Of a stretch of 64,000 nt of DNA, positions 45,182 to 54,096 are shown piece by piece; positions within the stretch are counted from its first letter, which is position 1, and each line of letters opens with the position of its first letter. Position numbers and translations under genes: made by a program. The stretch comes from Bacillota bacterium. GTDB lineage: Bacteria > Bacillota > Sulfobacillia > Sulfobacillales > Sulfobacillaceae. The notes below the pieces were generated by a model that was not told the DNA's origin, did not search any database, and was given only the letters and a program-made list of their open reading frames with translations. The stretch spans positions 21,774 to 85,773 of the forward strand of contig JAPNUR010000013.1 in NCBI GenBank assembly GCA_026627385.1. The letters are read 5' to 3'.

Positions 45182-46816
45182 TTATTGACCGGATGTGGTC
45201 TGTGGCACCGTAGCGCGTAAGAAGATCTGCCGCGCTAAGCCGATCAGTTCTGTCCGTGTCTGGAGCCATGCGGGGCGCCAACTCCCCGCGGCCGCAGGGG
45301 CCACCATGGCCTGGATGGGACTGAGATGTCCCACGTCGGCGGCCGCCGGTGGCAAGACAACCGTAGGACGCGACTGGGCGAACGCGGCCAAGGACCAGCG
45401 CTGAAACTCTACCACACCACGCGATGTGACGGCGCTATTCCATTCCACGTCCACATAGGTTGAGCGGGGACCGCCGACACGCGTAGGGGGTAACGTCACT
45501 GCGTAGGCCGTAGCGACGACACCCGGTTCCAGCGGAAAGGAGGTCACCGCAGGAATGGCGTCGCCGTGGTACAGTAAGCAGTTTTGAAAGCCGTAGGTGG
45601 ATAGGGCGTTGGCATCGGGAGTGCTCCACAGTTCCAGCAAGGCTTGACCCACTCCACGCGGGTTCACATAGAGATCGGCCTGCGTAGCCGATCCCTGGCC
45701 CAAAATCGAAGACTCATTAGCATAGTACACGGGGGCCTGGACCAGCCCCGGAAGTGCCGGCAAAAACGTATGGACGTCGTAATGTTTGATGGGCGAGGGA
45801 TTCCCGAAGGAGCCCCGCGCCAACGAAAAGAGTGGGATTAAGAGTACGAACGCGAGGACGCCGATCACAATGGCAGCGACAGCAGGAATCCATCCAGGTT
45901 GCGCCAAGGCGGTACGTCCTGTCAGTAGCGGAACCTGAAGCCCAAACGGACGAAAGAGGACAACAACGAGGACAGCCAAGGCGGCAAACAAGACGAAACC
46001 TAGCACCGGGTGAATAGCATCAAAGGTGATGGTCGGACCTAGTGTGTGCACTGCCAGAACAATAAGGGCTAGCCGAATCCAATTGAGCACTAAAGCGCCT
46101 GCCAGCGCAACTCCGCTCAAGAGCGCCTTATGAAGCCAGGGGCCGCGAAACACGAACCAAATTACCGGAATTACGATAGCCGCGCCTAATAAGCTGTCGG
46201 CACCGCTACAGGCCTGGGCCACTACCACCAAAACCGGTGCGTGGTGGTAAAGGACCGCGTAGGTGCCAGACACGACCGTCGACGAGAGCCATGTCACATG
46301 GTGTGCCAACAGGGTCAGGACGTCGTTAGCCCAGCGCACGAGTACGGTTTGCGTCGCGTTGGCGAGCCCTTCGAAAATCGGCGGCCACGCCAGGACTAAA
46401 TAGATCAGTGGTGGCGCGACGTCGCGCGTGAGACCAATGCCCCAAAAGAGCCAGACCATGGCTAGCATCCACAGCGGCCAAAACAAAAGGCCTCCGTGGT
46501 CGTAGACAAAAAACGACGGCCACCGCGCCGGCCCAATGACAAATGTCATGGCGGTGGCTGCAGCCAGGAGGCCACCCAAAATCGCGTCCAGCTCTCGGTC
46601 GGTGACGGCAGGGACGCGGGCCGTCACAATCTGCCAACTGATCCAACCGAGGGCAATAATGGGTATCCACACCAGATCCGCGATCGGCGTGTCGGCGAAA
46701 AGATTGTTCCACAAAGGACTCGCATACGCGAGTACCGGCCCCACCGATACGACTACCCAAAGTACCCACCAAAGACGGCGCGTCGATGCACGATATCCCA
46801 GAGCTACGTCATTCAT
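45182..46816 (-). CDS. Exosortase family protein with EpsI-like C-terminal domain
   Basis: A 544-residue membrane protein. The first 310 residues hold about eight membrane segments with the exosortase active-site residues: Cys203 in QACSGADS, Arg248 in LNWIRLA, His269 in DAIHPVLG. Exosortases cut C-terminal sorting tails and attach proteins to surface glycans. The outer domain (about 330-544) has LELWSTPDANALSTYGFQNC then LLYHGD, similar to the EpsI domain that often accompanies or is fused to exosortases. It lies 55 bases upstream of the GT2 synthase, in the same direction. Two proteins 7-8 kb away carry matching C-terminal tails. Confidence 0.88.
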   Translation of the reverse strand: MNDVALGYRASTRRLWWVLWVVVSVGPVLAYASPLWNNLFADTPIADLVWIPIIALGWISWQIVTARVPAVTDRELDAILGGLLAAATAMTFVIGPARWPSFFVYDHGGLLFWPLWMLAMVWLFWGIGLTRDVAPPLIYLVLAWPPIFEGLANATQTVLVRWANDVLTLLAHHVTWLSSTVVSGTYAVLYHHAPVLVVVAQACSGADSLLGAAIVIPVIWFVFRGPWLHKALLSGVALAGALVLNWIRLALIVLAVHTLGPTITFDAIHPVLGFVLFAALAVLVVVLFRPFGLQVPLLTGRTALAQPGWIPAVAAIVIGVLAFVLLIPLFSLARGSFGNPSPIKHYDVHTFLPALPGLVQAPVYYANESSILGQGSATQADLYVNPRGVGQALLELWSTPDANALSTYGFQNCLLYHGDAIPAVTSFPLEPGVVATAYAVTLPPTRVGGPRSTYVDVEWNSAVTSRGVVEFQRWSLAAFAQSRPTVVLPPAAADVGHLSPIQAMVAPAAAGSWRPAWLQTRTELIGLARQIFLRATVPQTTSGQ

Positions 46817-47597
46817 TTAGTTGTTCACCTCCGAAAGCCAGAACATCTACCGCTATGATAGCCGCCACTGCATTGTCCCACAGTCACAATCTCCGTCTCA
46901 TCATGCGTCTCAGGACTCTTGGCGGGACAGCGATTTCCGATGCCAGGAGACGAGAGCGTGTGATGGTGGGCTTTATGGGCTGAGAAGCAATGGGTCCTAA
47001 CGGTCCAAGAGGGTTTGGGGAAGACGAGCGAAGGGTGTGGCAATGCTGACGGCAAGCCCTTAATGGAACCTTCAGGGTAACAAGGTTCGCTACGTCTTGG
47101 CAGTCCCGCAACAAAAACGATGACTGTAAGCCCGTTCTAGAGGCCCCAAACCGAATGTTCGCGAGGGGATGAGACCGCGTGAGCTTAAACGCCGTGCGTC
47201 ACAACTGACATTCAAGTGGAGGTGGTCGGGACGACAGATTGACATCGGTATGCCACGAGATACCGTTGGCGATTTATGTGAGCGTGCGAACTGAAGCTGT
47301 GGGTCGGCAGGAAATCTTCAAGCTTTCTTCGGCACGATACCTTCCGTCGCGGGAGAGGGGATACCACAGCGGTGAGCCTCTGAGGACAAGACATGATCGA
47401 CAATACGTTAGTCCTCGTCTTTTGGCCAGGATGCGATGCAACTAATCGAGACTTGCGTGAGACGGCATCGAGACGAGTGTGAGACGGTTTTTTGGCGCGT
47501 GGGCGTGTAGAATGCCGGTATCGTGAACTGAACAATCCTTTTTTGGTCGGGACATGGCCTTCGAGGGGCAACAGGTATGTCAAGGGGAGGCTTGTGC
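46817..47597. other. Gene-free stretch between exosortase and AAA+ genes
   Basis: About 780 bases with only short unsupported frames. It must hold the divergent promoters of both genes; no box pair stands out. I looked for a second GEMM core (GACGCAAAGCC) on either strand and found none. Confidence 0.4.
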
Positions 47598-49475
47598 ATG
47601 GTGAAGAGTGATTCCTTCGAGATCAAGGAGGCGTCCTACGTTGTCTGGAGGGGCCGTGAGGCGGTCTTGGACGTGCTAATGCGGACGCTGGAAGGCACCG
47701 GGCCTCGGCTTTTGTATCTGTGGGGGCCCCCGGGAAGCGGCAAGACCTGGAGTCTCCGGTACCTTGCCAAAAGGGTTGAAGGTGAGACCGTGAAACAGGT
47801 ATGGACTACGGCGGAAGCGACATCTCCACCGTGGCTTGGGCAACTAGCCGACCAGATCGGGTTGCCCTTGGACAATATGGACGTGGAATCCGAACGGTTG
47901 CTGGACTACCTCGCTCAGTGGCAGGGAGATAGCCGGTTTTACTGGTTTTTTGACGATGTCGATAATGCGCTAGCGCATCGTGACGCGTTGGGCCAAATTT
48001 TCCTAGACATCGCGAATCGGCAGGGGCGCATCATTGCAACCGGGCGCCTTTCGCCCATGCAGCTCTGGGCGGGCCGAGCTTATATTCGTCACCAGTTTCA
48101 CACGGTGTTTTTGTCCGATTTCGATGCAGATACCGCGCGGCGGTGGTTACAGGAATTGGGCGTTGGCGAAGACAGAGCTGCAGACACGGCAATACAGCTC
48201 GCGAATGGTCGGCCCCAAGTTTTGGCAGCCATGGCTGATGTTTTGTGTGGGAGGGTCGGGTTCAGGGTATCGGACAGCATTTACCGAGGCGAGGGCAGGG
48301 ATACCGCCGGATTTTTGATAGAGCAGCTTTTGCACCCTGGGTCGCGGCGCGAAGCCTGGCGCGGCGGGCCGACATCAGAAATTCTCGATCATTTAGTCGC
48401 GGCAGCAGCATTGGTCCCAGTGTTCAACCGCCTATTTATGCGGCGCATTGTAGGTCCCGGTATGGTGGAGCAGGGGTGGGAGCGCCTTGTGGACCTGCCC
48501 ATTTTGCACCACTATCATGGAGGCTATTATGGCCTCTTTCCCGGATTGAGACGCGAAATTGCCCGGCAGGTATTCGAGGCCCAACCGTGGACGTGGGAGC
48601 AATGGACCAGGAGAGCGGCCACTTATTACTTGGAGTTATTGATACAGGGCTCGCTAACCCGGGACCGGGCCTGGGATGCTTTGGCCGCGTTTGTGCGTCC
48701 AAAGTTGGGCTGGTCACCGTTTTTTTCGGAGGGGACGGGCGTTTGGCACGTAGAGGATCCAATCGCCGTGGAGCCCGATGCGGGTTCTCGTTTACGGATC
48801 ATGGGGTCAGACGGCCGAATCCAGGCCGAAGCGGACTACGGCTGGAATCGGAGGCATGAGTTGGTAATTTGGGGCCTCCGGTGGGCCGCGCCCGAGGCCT
48901 TGCCGGCGTTGGTAGCAGCTTTTGCCCGCATCTTTTTCCAGTGCGCAAGCGTGGCATGGATCTTGCCGACCACTATAAATCCTGCGCCGCTGACGACTTT
49001 GTTAGAGTGGCTTAATTTTGCGCCGAGTGGAGCAGGTGCTTCTAAATGGATCCTGGACTTCAGGGAAACCGCTTACGAGGAATGGTTGGCGAGTATTACG
49101 GCACCTCCCCGGAGCATAGCGCCGCCTCACCCTGGGGAGACAGTGCAAAAAGTGTTGGCGCAGCTACGCGAAGGGATATTGCAGGAAGACGAGGACGTTC
49201 AGAAGTTTTGGCGAAGCATGGCATCCTCGGGGACGTTTCGGGCTTGGTTTCTGGATGCACTCCATCATGCGGATCTGGGACCTCGCATCGAAGGAAAGAC
49301 CATCTTAATCCTGTATTACTTGGAGCGTCGCGGTCCCCACGACGACTTGGCAGCGCTACTGCATTTATCGCGGGCCACCTATTTTCGAAGCTATCGCGAT
49401 GCGCTCGATCGCCTGTCGGTCGCTGTCTTTGGCATGGCCGAAGCGGTTTCCCGGTCCGCACACGCGAGTTGGTGA
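47598..49475 (+). CDS. AAA+ ATPase with C-terminal helix-turn-helix-like region
   Basis: A 625-residue soluble protein. The ATG at 47598 follows GGGGAGG by 8 bases. Walker A: LWGPPGSGKTWSLRYL; Walker B: YWFFDDVDNA; sensor-like IIATGRLSP. This is the ORC/STAND-like AAA+ class, with a long helical middle (about 240-560) and a C-terminal KTILILYYLERRG then LAALLHLSRATYFRSYRDAL that reads like a winged-helix DNA-binding unit. It is a candidate regulator of the exosortase/polysaccharide locus; no closer family recognised. Confidence 0.7.
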   Translation: MVKSDSFEIKEASYVVWRGREAVLDVLMRTLEGTGPRLLYLWGPPGSGKTWSLRYLAKRVEGETVKQVWTTAEATSPPWLGQLADQIGLPLDNMDVESERLLDYLAQWQGDSRFYWFFDDVDNALAHRDALGQIFLDIANRQGRIIATGRLSPMQLWAGRAYIRHQFHTVFLSDFDADTARRWLQELGVGEDRAADTAIQLANGRPQVLAAMADVLCGRVGFRVSDSIYRGEGRDTAGFLIEQLLHPGSRREAWRGGPTSEILDHLVAAAALVPVFNRLFMRRIVGPGMVEQGWERLVDLPILHHYHGGYYGLFPGLRREIARQVFEAQPWTWEQWTRRAATYYLELLIQGSLTRDRAWDALAAFVRPKLGWSPFFSEGTGVWHVEDPIAVEPDAGSRLRIMGSDGRIQAEADYGWNRRHELVIWGLRWAAPEALPALVAAFARIFFQCASVAWILPTTINPAPLTTLLEWLNFAPSGAGASKWILDFRETAYEEWLASITAPPRSIAPPHPGETVQKVLAQLREGILQEDEDVQKFWRSMASSGTFRAWFLDALHHADLGPRIEGKTILILYYLERRGPHDDLAALLHLSRATYFRSYRDALDRLSVAVFGMAEAVSRSAHASW

Positions 49476-50213
49476 AATGTCCGAAGTCGAGTGTGGTTAC
49501 TGACATGGCGTTTTTATCGGTGAAGGCGGTAGATGACGATTGGTAACAGCGCGCATGCCAGGTCGTCTTGTGGTGCGTTGTCTGTTAGGATCGAGCAAGC
49601 GGTGCGCAATCTATCACCCATCAATCTATGTCAACACAAACTTGGGATCCGCCAAGACTAACCAACGTGGGCGATTCCTTCCGAGTGGGTAATACGGGGC
49701 ACGCGGTGGGGTTATAAAAACGCCATGACGAAGCCTTTACAAAGTATAGGAACGTTTCAACGAAAAAATGAAAACGCGGTCATGCAAATTGCGAATCAGT
49801 CTGGGATTCTTTGCGAGTAGCTTGCACCACGGCCGATAGATCGCTTTTTCGAAGTTCATGAGCGATGACCACGTGCTTTGTAGGATGCCCCCGTGGCTTT
49901 GAGAAAAGGGGCCTGGGTTCAGGCGAACCATGACCGTTCGCCATCGCCGTCGTGATCAGGCTTGGGCTAAAGGCGCCCCCTCGCGGCAAATCCAGACTGA
50001 CTGAAAAACGAACAGCCATGTGACTCTGCGGACAGTGCTACAGGGCCGCCTATTGCTAGAGTCCATACGAGCGATTCACGCGAAACGGTAAGAGTAATAT
50101 CCGCGATAATGATCCATGAGAGAGAAGCCAGACTCCCATTTCTGGGATCAACAGTCTCTCTGGTGAAACGATGAAACATATCCGACCGTGAGAAACCGGG
50201 CGGTGGGGACGAG
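49476..50213. other. Gene-free stretch
   Basis: Only doubtful frames. One minus ORF of 64 codons (49737-49931) reads protein-like in parts but has no ribosome site or motif. Confidence 0.4.
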
Positions 50214-51446
50214 TTAGGACGGCGATTCCGGTACGGCCTTCACGGGAACTGCAGCCGTCGATGCTCGGCGGGCCAGCCAGCGATATCCCGTGTAGGTAAA
50301 GCCAGCTGCCAAAAGAATGCCCAGAGCTTTTCCAAGTAAAGGCGGCACGGACGGCACGTCTTGGGTGACCAGCCCCGTGGCGGCCATTTGCAAGGCCACA
50401 CCCATTGACGTCACTGCATAAAATCCCCAGCGTGACAGCCGGCGGCGAAAGGTAAACCGGGCGTGCAACGGATAGGCCACCAATGTGGCAACAATCCATG
50501 CGCCCAGTGCTTCGACGGCTGCCCGGTAGCCGTCTCCGTCCGGTGGCCAGAGGGTGGAGAGCGCCATAAAGGCTGCCAGGTCGCAGGCGGTGTTGCAGAG
50601 TCCGACCAAGCCAAAGCGAATCATTTGCATGGTCTCCGCGCCTTCACGACGGGCCCAGTGGTTCCAGCGTTGCCATGCGAGGCGGCCTAAAGTGGGCGCA
50701 CAGGCTAGCATGGTGGCAGCAGTGGCCCGCCGCGGGCGGTAGCGCTCCTGTGTCACCGGAATTTCGAGAATGGTGAGGCGCGCGGTGGTCGCCGCTAGCA
50801 ACAGTTCCACATCAAAGAGCCACCCGTCCTCGTGCGCGTGAGCAAGAACATTGCGGGCAAACCAACCGGGGAACACTTTGAGTCCCGCCTGGGTATCGCG
50901 CACGGGCAGCCTCAACAGGAATCGTGCCAGAGTGCGGGCCAGATGAGAGGTCCACCGCTCATGCCATCGCCGGTGGTCGCTGACGCGCACGGCAACGGCA
51001 CAAGCGCGCTGGGTGGGTTCAACGGCGGCCACCATGTGGGGCAATGCCGTCGCCGGATATTCGAGATCGGCGTCGATGAAACCAACGACGGCGCCTCGGC
51101 TTTCGCGGAACCCACATCGCAAAGCATAGCCTTTGCCGCGGTTTTGCGATAAGGAAATGACGCGCACACGGTCCGGTTGGCGTTGTGCGAAGACGGTGGC
51201 TTCCATCACGGTGCCGTCGGTCGACCCGTCGTCGACCACAATAACTTCCACTGCATCGACAGCTTCAGCCCACTGTTCGAGTACGGCCTGAATGGCGTGA
51301 CCGATGCGACCGGCTTCATTGTGCGCGGGAATCACGATGGACACGCTAGGTCCGTCGGTGTTCGTGTAAGGTTTGGTAGTGGAGGAGTGTTGGTACGGCA
51401 TTACGGCTGCCATGGTTGTCGTCATCCTCTCGGTACGGTCTGTCAA
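50214..51446 (-). CDS. GT2 polyprenyl-phosphate sugar transferase fused to GtrA
   Basis: A 410-residue fusion. Residues about 30-260 are a DPM1/DPG-synthase-like GT2: VSIVIPAHNEAGRIGHAI, VIVVDDGSTDGT, GFIDADLEYP (DxD) and DTQAGLKVFPGWFA. Residues about 275-395 are a GtrA domain with four membrane segments (MIRFGLVGLCNTACDLAAFM, LHARFTFRRRLSRW), which flips lipid-linked sugar. The pair would charge and flip a polyprenyl-phosphate sugar for a GT-C enzyme such as the GT39-like protein at 38.5-40.1 kb. The TTG start has AAGGAGA upstream and overlaps the previous stop (TTGA). Confidence 0.88.
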   Translation of the reverse strand: MTDRTERMTTTMAAVMPYQHSSTTKPYTNTDGPSVSIVIPAHNEAGRIGHAIQAVLEQWAEAVDAVEVIVVDDGSTDGTVMEATVFAQRQPDRVRVISLSQNRGKGYALRCGFRESRGAVVGFIDADLEYPATALPHMVAAVEPTQRACAVAVRVSDHRRWHERWTSHLARTLARFLLRLPVRDTQAGLKVFPGWFARNVLAHAHEDGWLFDVELLLAATTARLTILEIPVTQERYRPRRATAATMLACAPTLGRLAWQRWNHWARREGAETMQMIRFGLVGLCNTACDLAAFMALSTLWPPDGDGYRAAVEALGAWIVATLVAYPLHARFTFRRRLSRWGFYAVTSMGVALQMAATGLVTQDVPSVPPLLGKALGILLAAGFTYTGYRWLARRASTAAVPVKAVPESPS

Positions 51447-52240
51447 CGGGGCTTCTCCTTGATGGTACGGGGACTCGAACCGAAATGCAGTCCCTGCGAA
51501 CGTGTCATCCTGCGTCTCGTCTGAGGTCTCGGCAATTGATCCGTGAACGGATCGGTGAGGGTCAACCGGAAGTGCTTGGCGACGGGAGCTCCCACAACGG
51601 CTGCTAGGCGTACGCGCCCGCCTATCACCACATTAACGGTGTAAAGACATCCCACGGGCACCGATACCCAACGGGACGACGTTTGCAATACCGGCACCGG
51701 ACAGTGACTCCGGGTCGCCGCGGGGCCGACTGGTACGGCTCGTACTATCGCTCGGGAAGAGGGATGTTTCACAGTGACCTGTAGCCACGCCCGAGCCATC
51801 AGTTGCTGCCGCTGTAAATCGAGCTGAATAGTCCGTGGGCGCGCCGTAAGATCTAAGGCGATGACAGGCGATCCCCCCCATCCGGGTGCTATGGCCTCGA
51901 CATCTAGTGGCTCCGACCGGTCCTCCTCTTTGTTGGTATGAATGGCAAATGTGCCGCTGGGGCTTACGGACGCCATATGCCATGCGGCAGGGTTGCCGGC
52001 TGGCCATGTCCATACCGTTACGCCCCGTGCCAAGATTTCCTGCGGCGCTATAACCCGGCCTCGCCACACGGGGTCCGCTGATTTGGCTTCGTGGTCCTGG
52101 TGACGCAGCTGCGCAGCAGCTCTTGGCAAGTGGGTTTGAAATGCTGGACCCTGCCAGGGGCGTGTGGCCCATACACTAGCGGCGCCGACCATCAAGACGA
52201 GACCAGCGATGACAGGTGTTCCCCACCGTGGGAATTCCAT
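51443..52240 (-). CDS. Secreted or anchored carboxypeptidase-regulatory-like protein, copy 1
   Basis: A 265-residue protein with one N-terminal membrane or signal segment (WGTPVIAGLVLMVGAASVWA). It then has two beta domains with VTVWTWPAGNPAAWHMASVS and GTFAIHTNK, the pattern of carboxypeptidase-regulatory-like (Ig-like) folds. It is a diverged paralogue of the next gene: VTVWTWPAGNPAAW against AQVWAWPASDPEHW, and VNVVIGGRVRLAAVVGAPVA against ADVMVGGRTVLAAAVAIPVA. The tail is basic and has no LPEVPWA motif. Stop and start overlap the GT2-GtrA gene by 4 bases. Role unknown. Confidence 0.6.
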   Translation of the reverse strand: MEFPRWGTPVIAGLVLMVGAASVWATRPWQGPAFQTHLPRAAAQLRHQDHEAKSADPVWRGRVIAPQEILARGVTVWTWPAGNPAAWHMASVSPSGTFAIHTNKEEDRSEPLDVEAIAPGWGGSPVIALDLTARPRTIQLDLQRQQLMARAWLQVTVKHPSSRAIVRAVPVGPAATRSHCPVPVLQTSSRWVSVPVGCLYTVNVVIGGRVRLAAVVGAPVAKHFRLTLTDPFTDQLPRPQTRRRMTRSQGLHFGSSPRTIKEKPR

Positions 52241-52302
52241 AATTGCCCTCCTCTAGACTGTAAGGCCGGTCGTCTTGCTGCCAGCGCACCGGGGGCTCTT
52301 TG

Positions 52303-52995
52303 TTACGACGGCAGATGCCATGACAATCGAAGATGCTCTGCCACAGGGATCGCAACAGCGGCAGCCAATACCGTGCGGCCACCCACCATCACGTCTGCGG
52401 TGTAGAGGCCGCGGGACGGAACCTGCACTGTGGCCTCTCCGTGTGCATTTAGGATGGCGACCACGGGACGAGGGTGGTATCGGCCTTTCGAGGTTGGGAC
52501 GAACGCGACGGCGTCGTGGGTGGGTCGTCCGTACCGCCCGGTTTCGACCACTACGGTCACCGTGGCCCGACTTGCTGGGGATGATGGCCGTATGACTAAG
52601 TGCATGTGCTCCATTGTTCCGGGTTTCGAAATCACTTGCGGCCTAGCCCCCGCCCATCCAGGAAGCGTTGCTACAATCATGATCGGTGATGTCTGGGTGT
52701 CGCCAACCCCGTGTAGAGCAAACGCGCCATCTCTATTGGCCGTTACTAACTGCCAATGCTCTGGATCGCTGGCTGGCCACGCCCACACCTGGGCGCCCGC
52801 CACAGGCATGCCCGACAGATTCGTGACTACACCGCGGATGTCCCACGAGTGGCGGGGCTCCGGGCGGCGCTCATGCGGCGGGTAATGATTCGCGGCTTCC
52901 ACGACGGGCGTGGGCGACGGCAGCAAAGCGGTCCCCCCCACTATCGTGACGGCCGCGACGACCAGAGTTCCTAACACGACCTTCATGGGTTTCAT
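52303..52995 (-). CDS. Secreted carboxypeptidase-regulatory-like protein, copy 2
   Basis: A 230-residue protein. The ATG at 52995 follows GGGAG by 7 bases; a signal segment VVLGTLVVAAVTIVGGTALL comes next, cut perhaps at VEAAN. The first beta domain has DIRGVVTNLSGMPVAGAQVW then AWPASDPEHWQLVTANRDGA, a carboxypeptidase-regulatory-like fold; the second matches the same region of the neighbour. It stands 62 bases before copy 1 and is probably co-transcribed with it and with the GT2-GtrA gene. Confidence 0.62.
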   Translation of the reverse strand: MKPMKVVLGTLVVAAVTIVGGTALLPSPTPVVEAANHYPPHERRPEPRHSWDIRGVVTNLSGMPVAGAQVWAWPASDPEHWQLVTANRDGAFALHGVGDTQTSPIMIVATLPGWAGARPQVISKPGTMEHMHLVIRPSSPASRATVTVVVETGRYGRPTHDAVAFVPTSKGRYHPRPVVAILNAHGEATVQVPSRGLYTADVMVGGRTVLAAAVAIPVAEHLRLSWHLPS

Positions 52996-53136
52996 TGGCG
53001 GTCTCCCTTCTGACTAGCGATTAGGTGGCTCGATTTTTATGGCCCGTAAACTCCCAGCTGTGCTTGCAGTGGGGTATGATGGACGCATCGGTGACACTGT
53101 GCGGTCCAATGTTCTCCGCCGAAAAGGGGTGTTGCC

Positions 53137-53334
53137 ATGTGGTGGACATTTCACAGGCGTCGAGACTCGGCGCAGAACGCCTCTCAGTCGCCGGCGGCGT
53201 TCCCAGCCACGCGCTGCTCACGGCACCAGCAGTGGGTCGTTGGCTACTGCCATGTCTGCGACCAGCCACTCTGTTTAACGTGCGATCCTGCGCTGACCCA
53301 CCATTGCCGGCGCCATCGTCGCCACCGCTTATGA
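53137..53334 (+). CDS. Small B-box-type zinc-binding protein
   Basis: A 65-residue ORF with AAAGGGG 7 bases before its ATG. The second half reads CSRHQQWVVGYCHVCDQPLC followed by LTC and HHCRRH, i.e. CxxH, CxxC, CxxC, HxCxxH, the ligand order of a B-box zinc finger as used at the start of some bacterial membrane proteins. The first 27 residues are basic. It is alone on the plus strand among minus-strand genes. Function unknown. Confidence 0.5.
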   Translation: MWWTFHRRRDSAQNASQSPAAFPATRCSRHQQWVVGYCHVCDQPLCLTCDPALTHHCRRHRRHRL

Positions 53335-53415
53335 GGGACGTTTTCAATAGATCGCCGGGAACGACAGTCCTTGGCCGCTCCCGACGATCCACCAGCATAG
53401 CGCCTTGGCGGACGG

Positions 53416-53856
53416 TTATGCCCGGGGAGCCCGACGCCACAAGGTCCATCCTAAGGGGACTGCAAGCAGCAAGGGCAATCCTGCTGCCCAAGGCACTTCC
53501 GGCAATTGTGCTGCGTTTAAGCCGGATTCTTCGACCTCAATCACGGCGTCACTCCACGTCAGGTTGTTATTTAGTGTAACTGACGTTGTAAAAGACCCCG
53601 CCGTGGTTACCGTGCCGCTCGCAATTTCAGAGGTGTCCCCCGGGTTGCTTTGGGGAGCGTCGTAAACATAGACTGTGGTGCCGACACCTAATCCGCTCCA
53701 CGTCCAGGTTACCGAGCCCGTATTGCTCCCGGTTGGGTTTAGTGTCACGATGCCTTGACCGCTGGAGGCCAGCGACAACCCGCCAAGTCCCAACACCAAG
53801 GCTCCGGTGATGCCGGCAATCGCTGCCAAGCGCCCGATCGAGGGTGTGTATCGCAT
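53416..53856 (-). CDS. Secreted protein with LPEVPWA C-terminal sorting-like tail, copy A
   Basis: A 146-residue protein. The ATG at 53856 is preferred: GGAAAGGA lies about 11 bases upstream and a signal peptide follows (MRYTPSIGRLAAIAGITGAL, cut near LSLASSG). The body is a small Thr/Ser/Gly-rich beta domain (TGSVTWTWSGLGVGTTVYVY). The tail is AAQLPEVPWAAGLPLLLAVP then LGWTLWRRAPRA: motif, hydrophobic helix, basic end. This is the three-part layout of PEP-CTERM-like exosortase substrates, with a different motif. The same tail ends the gene at 54.1 kb. Confidence 0.75.
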   Translation of the reverse strand: MRYTPSIGRLAAIAGITGALVLGLGGLSLASSGQGIVTLNPTGSNTGSVTWTWSGLGVGTTVYVYDAPQSNPGDTSEIASGTVTTAGSFTTSVTLNNNLTWSDAVIEVEESGLNAAQLPEVPWAAGLPLLLAVPLGWTLWRRAPRA

Positions 53857-54096
53857 GCCCGGTTCGTTCCTTTCCGCCACCTGTCTGGAGGCTTATCTGC
53901 TCAGATTTCCGGTGACATGTTCACCATAACGGCTGGGTGCGTCCCAACGCAGTCCCGAACCGCGTGTCAAGGCCGTCTCGTCTTGTCCTGGTCCGGCAGC
54001 CGGCCCGTATCTCGTCTGTATGCCGCTGGGGTTTCCGAATAAAAAGTTGATCCCTGTGGAATTAACGAGACTATGCCGGATCCGCCGACGTGAATG

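Noticed and set aside
49737..50019. Two overlapping minus-strand ORFs of 64 and 79 codons
   Set aside because: No ribosome site or motif; both read as isolated open frames in a non-coding zone.
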